From Candidatus Zixiibacteriota bacterium (GTDB taxonomy: Bacteria > Zixibacteria > MSB-5A5 > GN15 > PGXB01), in assembly GCA_900498245.1 (NCBI GenBank), contig LS998015.1, positions 3,342,086 to 3,396,976 of the forward strand: a stretch of DNA of 54,891 nucleotides, written 5' to 3'. Both the position numbers and the translations under genes were made by a program. Every line of letters starts with the position of its first letter. The stretch's first letter is position 1. Positions 51,910-54,891 of the stretch are shown here, in pieces. The notes beneath the pieces are model-generated. The model was not told where the DNA came from and did no database searches. It worked only from the letters and a program-made list of their open reading frames with translations.

Positions 51910-54891
51910 ATGAATATCTCTTCGCTCAGCATCAATCGCCCAGTTCTCTCGATAGTTCTATCGATACTTATCGTCCTTTTCGGCGGCATCGGCTTTTACT
52001 TTTTGGGTATTCGGGAATATCCCAGTGTTGATCCGCCGATCATATCGGTCAGTACCAGTTATACCGGCGCCAACGCCGATATTATTGAATCTCAGATTAC
52101 CGAGCCGCTCGAAGAATCAATCAATGGTATCGCCGGGGTACGTTCGCTGACATCATCCAGTAGCGACGGGCGGAGCCGAATTACGGTCGAATTCGAACTG
52201 GGCGTTGATATGGATGTCGCGGCCAATGATGTTCGGGACAAAGTCTCGCGGGCGGTTCATGACCTTCCTCCTGACGCCGACCCGCCGACAATATCCAAGG
52301 CCGACGCCGATGCCAGCCCGATTTTGGGAATGACGCTCCAGAGCGATAAGCGGAATATGCTGGAATTGACTTCCATCGCGAACGATATCTTCAAAGAGCG
52401 CCTGCAGACTATCCCGGGGGTTGGCGAAGTCGGTGTCTGGGGCGAGAAAAAGTATGCCATAAAACTGATGATTGATCCGTCCCGCCTGGCCGCGCATGAC
52501 TTAACCCCTCTGGATATCAGGGACGCTTTGAACCGCGAAAATGTGGAATTGCCGTCGGGCCGGATTGAGGGTTATGGGACGGAGCTTTCGATTCGTACCT
52601 TCGGCCGTTTGTCAACCCCGGAGGAATTCAACAATCTTATCATCAGGGAGGCCGACGGCGCCGTCGTCAAATTTCAGGATGTGGGCCAGGCGGTCCTGGC
52701 GCCGGAGAACGAGCGATCCATCCTGCGCGGAAACGGCGGCATACCGATGGTTTCAGTGAATCTTATCCCGCAGCCGGGATCGAATCATATTCTTATCGCC
52801 AATGAATTTTATCGCCGGGTAAATCAACTGAAAAGAGAATTGCCGGAAGATATCAAGGTCAATATCGCCATGGATACGACCACCAATATCCGGCGGGCCA
52901 TCACGGAAGTCGTGGAAACGATCCTGATAGCCTTCATGCTGGTTCTTCTGGTGATATTCGCGTTCCTGCGCCACTGGAGGACAACCATTATTCCGATGCT
53001 GGCCATTCCGATTTCCCTCGTTGGTTCGTTTTTCATCATGTATTTGGCGGGATTCTCGATCAATATTCTTACCCTGCTCGCGATTGTTCTTTCGACCGGG
53101 ATCGTGGTCGATGATGCCATCGTGGTGCTGGAAAATATCTACAAGAGAATCGAAAGGGGCGTCAACCCCATTCAGGCGGGGCACGACGGTTCCAGGGAGA
53201 TTTTCTTTGCCATAATTTCGACAACAATAACGCTGGCGTCGGTCTTCTTACCCATAATGTTTTTGCAGGGATTGACCGGACGCCTATTCCGCGAGTTCGG
53301 CGTGGTGGTGGCGGGTTCGGTTCTGATTTCGGCCTTCGTATCGCTCACCCTGACGCCGATGATGAGCGCCCGGATATTGCACAAGCCGGCCCATGAAAAT
53401 AAGCTTTTTCTATTGAGTGAACGATGGTTCACGGGATTGATTAATCGATATAACACCACCCTTCGCCGCTTTGTTGATCATCGCTGGCTGGCGCTGGCGA
53501 TAATGGGTATCTCGGTGGCCGTCATATTGGGACTGGGTTCATTGATACGCTCGGAACTCGCCCCGATGGAAGATAAGAGCCGGTTAATGATAAGTGCCAC
53601 GGCTCCGGAAGGAACTTCGTACGAAGCGATGTCCGGTTACATGACCAAAATCCTGGCCCTGGCCGATACAATTCCGGAAAAGGATGTTATCGTATCGGTC
53701 ACCGGGATGGGTGGCGTAAACAGCGGTTTTGTACGTATCAGCCTCCAACCGCCTGACAGTCGCAAACGGACCCAGCAGCAAATTGCCGATGCGCTCAGTG
53801 CGCAATTAAAAGATTACACTTTTGCCCGGGCCTACGTGACCCAGGAACAGACAATCGGGGGAAGCAGGCGCGGCGGGGGCCTGCCGATTCAATTTGTCAT
53901 ACAGGCCCCGTCGTTTGAGAAATTGAGAGATGTCATTCCGGCCTTCATGGAAAGGGTCCAGACCGATTCCGTTTTTCAGGTGACGGATCTGGATCTCAAG
54001 TTCAATAAACCGGAACTGACCATTCAGATCGATCGGGAGCGCGCCCGTGATTTGGGCGTGACCGTGAAAGATATAGCGGAAACGCTCCAGTTGTTTTACA
54101 GCGGTCAGCGCTACGGTTATTTCATCATGAACGGTAAACAATATTCGGTTATTGCTCAGGCCGATCGGGTCAACCGCGATGAGCCGCTCGATTTGAGTTC
54201 CATATATATCAGGAACAGTCGCGGCGATTTGATTCAGATGGATAATCTGGTGACAATGTCATACCGCAGCAATCCGCCCCAGTTGTACCGCTATAACCGG
54301 TATGTTTCGGCCACGGTCCTGGCATCGCCGGCCGCCGGCTTTACGCTCGGAGATGGTATCGCTGAAATGAGAAAAATCTCATCTGATGTCCTTGACGAGT
54401 CTTTTTCGACCAGTCTGGCCGGGACGGCAAAGGAATATGCCGAAAGTTCCAACACGCTGATTTTTGCCTTCATCCTGGCGCTGGTTTTGGTCTATCTGAT
54501 TCTATCGGCCCAGTTTGAGAGTTTTCGTGACCCCCTCATTATCATGTTCACCGTGCCGCTGGCCCTGGCCGGGGCGATATTATCACTTTGGCTTTTCGGG
54601 CAAACCTTCAATATTTTCAGTCAAATCGGAATTATTGCGTTGATAGGAATTGTCACCAAAAATGGAATCCTGATAGTGGAATTTGCCAACCAGCGCAAAG
54701 GGCATGGTCTCTCGATACGGGAGGCGGTTATCGATGCCGCCACCCAGCGTTTCCGCCCCATTCTTATGACCAGTCTGGCGACAGTGTTCGGGGTCCTGCC
54801 AATCGCCCTCGCCCTCGGGGCGGCATCCAAGAGCCGGGTTTCGATGGGAATTGTCATTATCGGAGGTTTGCTCTTTTCATTGGGGTTGACA
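51910..54891 (+). CDS. RND multidrug efflux permease (cut by window edge)
   Basis: 994 residues are visible, uninterrupted to the last base; a full AcrB/MexB-like pump is about 1,020-1,060. It pairs with the preceding adaptor. Visible landmarks are the N-terminal SINRPVLSIVLSIL helix, the proton-relay aspartates in STGIVVDDAIVVLENI (helix 4), the lysine in TKNGILIVEFANQ (helix 10), GLPIQFVIQAP in the porter domain, and a truncated helix 12. The HAE-1 type of hydrophobic and amphiphilic drug efflux is the closest class. An outer-membrane TolC-type gene is not in view and would lie beyond the window or elsewhere. Confidence 0.95.
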   Translation, partial: MNISSLSINRPVLSIVLSILIVLFGGIGFYFLGIREYPSVDPPIISVSTSYTGANADIIESQITEPLEESINGIAGVRSLTSSSSDGRSRITVEFELGVDMDVAANDVRDKVSRAVHDLPPDADPPTISKADADASPILGMTLQSDKRNMLELTSIANDIFKERLQTIPGVGEVGVWGEKKYAIKLMIDPSRLAAHDLTPLDIRDALNRENVELPSGRIEGYGTELSIRTFGRLSTPEEFNNLIIREADGAVVKFQDVGQAVLAPENERSILRGNGGIPMVSVNLIPQPGSNHILIANEFYRRVNQLKRELPEDIKVNIAMDTTTNIRRAITEVVETILIAFMLVLLVIFAFLRHWRTTIIPMLAIPISLVGSFFIMYLAGFSINILTLLAIVLSTGIVVDDAIVVLENIYKRIERGVNPIQAGHDGSREIFFAIISTTITLASVFLPIMFLQGLTGRLFREFGVVVAGSVLISAFVSLTLTPMMSARILHKPAHENKLFLLSERWFTGLINRYNTTLRRFVDHRWLALAIMGISVAVILGLGSLIRSELAPMEDKSRLMISATAPEGTSYEAMSGYMTKILALADTIPEKDVIVSVTGMGGVNSGFVRISLQPPDSRKRTQQQIADALSAQLKDYTFARAYVTQEQTIGGSRRGGGLPIQFVIQAPSFEKLRDVIPAFMERVQTDSVFQVTDLDLKFNKPELTIQIDRERARDLGVTVKDIAETLQLFYSGQRYGYFIMNGKQYSVIAQADRVNRDEPLDLSSIYIRNSRGDLIQMDNLVTMSYRSNPPQLYRYNRYVSATVLASPAAGFTLGDGIAEMRKISSDVLDESFSTSLAGTAKEYAESSNTLIFAFILALVLVYLILSAQFESFRDPLIIMFTVPLALAGAILSLWLFGQTFNIFSQIGIIALIGIVTKNGILIVEFANQRKGHGLSIREAVIDAATQRFRPILMTSLATVFGVLPIALALGAASKSRVSMGIVIIGGLLFSLGLT

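Overview
The window looks like a chromosomal segment of a Gram-negative, diderm, probably anaerobic or facultative bacterium of the FCB-like candidate phyla (Zixibacteria-type gene content is my best guess; there is no rRNA here to settle it). The reasons are a TonB-dependent receptor with a carboxypeptidase-like N-terminal domain, a DUF5916 outer-membrane protein, a DUF2723 membrane protein, large multiheme cytochromes, many lipoproteins, and a serine-palmitoyltransferase-like enzyme. Base composition is near 50% G+C by eye, several genes start with TTG or GTG, and gene packing is tight with many ATGA/TGATG overlaps. I see no insertion sequence, prophage, CRISPR array or rRNA.

Layout. (1) 1-2300, minus: thymidylate kinase, S41 protease and the start of a membrane protein, behind an intrinsic terminator. 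(2) 2330-5847: inositol-3-phosphate synthase, a divergent TetR regulator with a palindromic site, a PfkB kinase and a CDP-alcohol phosphatidyltransferase, together resembling an inositol-phospholipid locus. (3) 5932-14768, plus: lepA, an ion permease, dprA, a YigZ protein, a second PfkB kinase, a PAP2 phosphatase, a macrodomain protein and a DUF2723 protein. (4) 14774-17734, minus: a serine-palmitoyltransferase-like enzyme, a GNAT-like protein and a lipoprotein, a candidate ceramide operon. (5) 17851-23802: a DMT exporter, a secreted protein built of 15-residue repeats, a 636-base gap with inverted repeats, then metallophosphoesterase, Nudix and methyltransferase genes and an A+T-rich secreted protein. 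(6) 23935-28471: tRNA-Ser(UGA) and an arsenic locus (ArsR, thioredoxin-like protein, ArsF, ArsG, ArsC, Acr3) divergent from a DUF318/ArsP-type permease, with two matching palindromic operators between them. (7) 28481-34490: ettA and a trehalose operon (OtsAB fusion, DUF5752 protein, TreT-like glycosyltransferase). (8) 34508-39787, minus: flavin reductase, TonB-dependent receptor, MacB/Lol-type ABC exporter. (9) 40057-43909, plus: a beta-barrel protein followed by two 14-heme-class c-type cytochromes, a likely outer-membrane electron conduit. (10) 43973-54891: alkyltransferase-like protein, LolA-like protein, DUF5916 protein, DMT exporter, PH-domain protein, membrane-anchored MsrBA fusion, and an RND efflux adaptor with a pump cut off by the window end.

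How the parts fit. The envelope dominates: lipid head-group synthesis (inositol and possibly sphingolipid), outer-membrane barrels and lipoproteins, efflux (RND, ABC, DMT), stress protection (trehalose, Msr, arsenic) and respiratory electron export. The most interesting systems are the barrel-cytochrome operon, the paired inositol-lipid and ceramide loci, and the trehalose operon with an uncharacterised duplicated-domain protein between its two enzymes.
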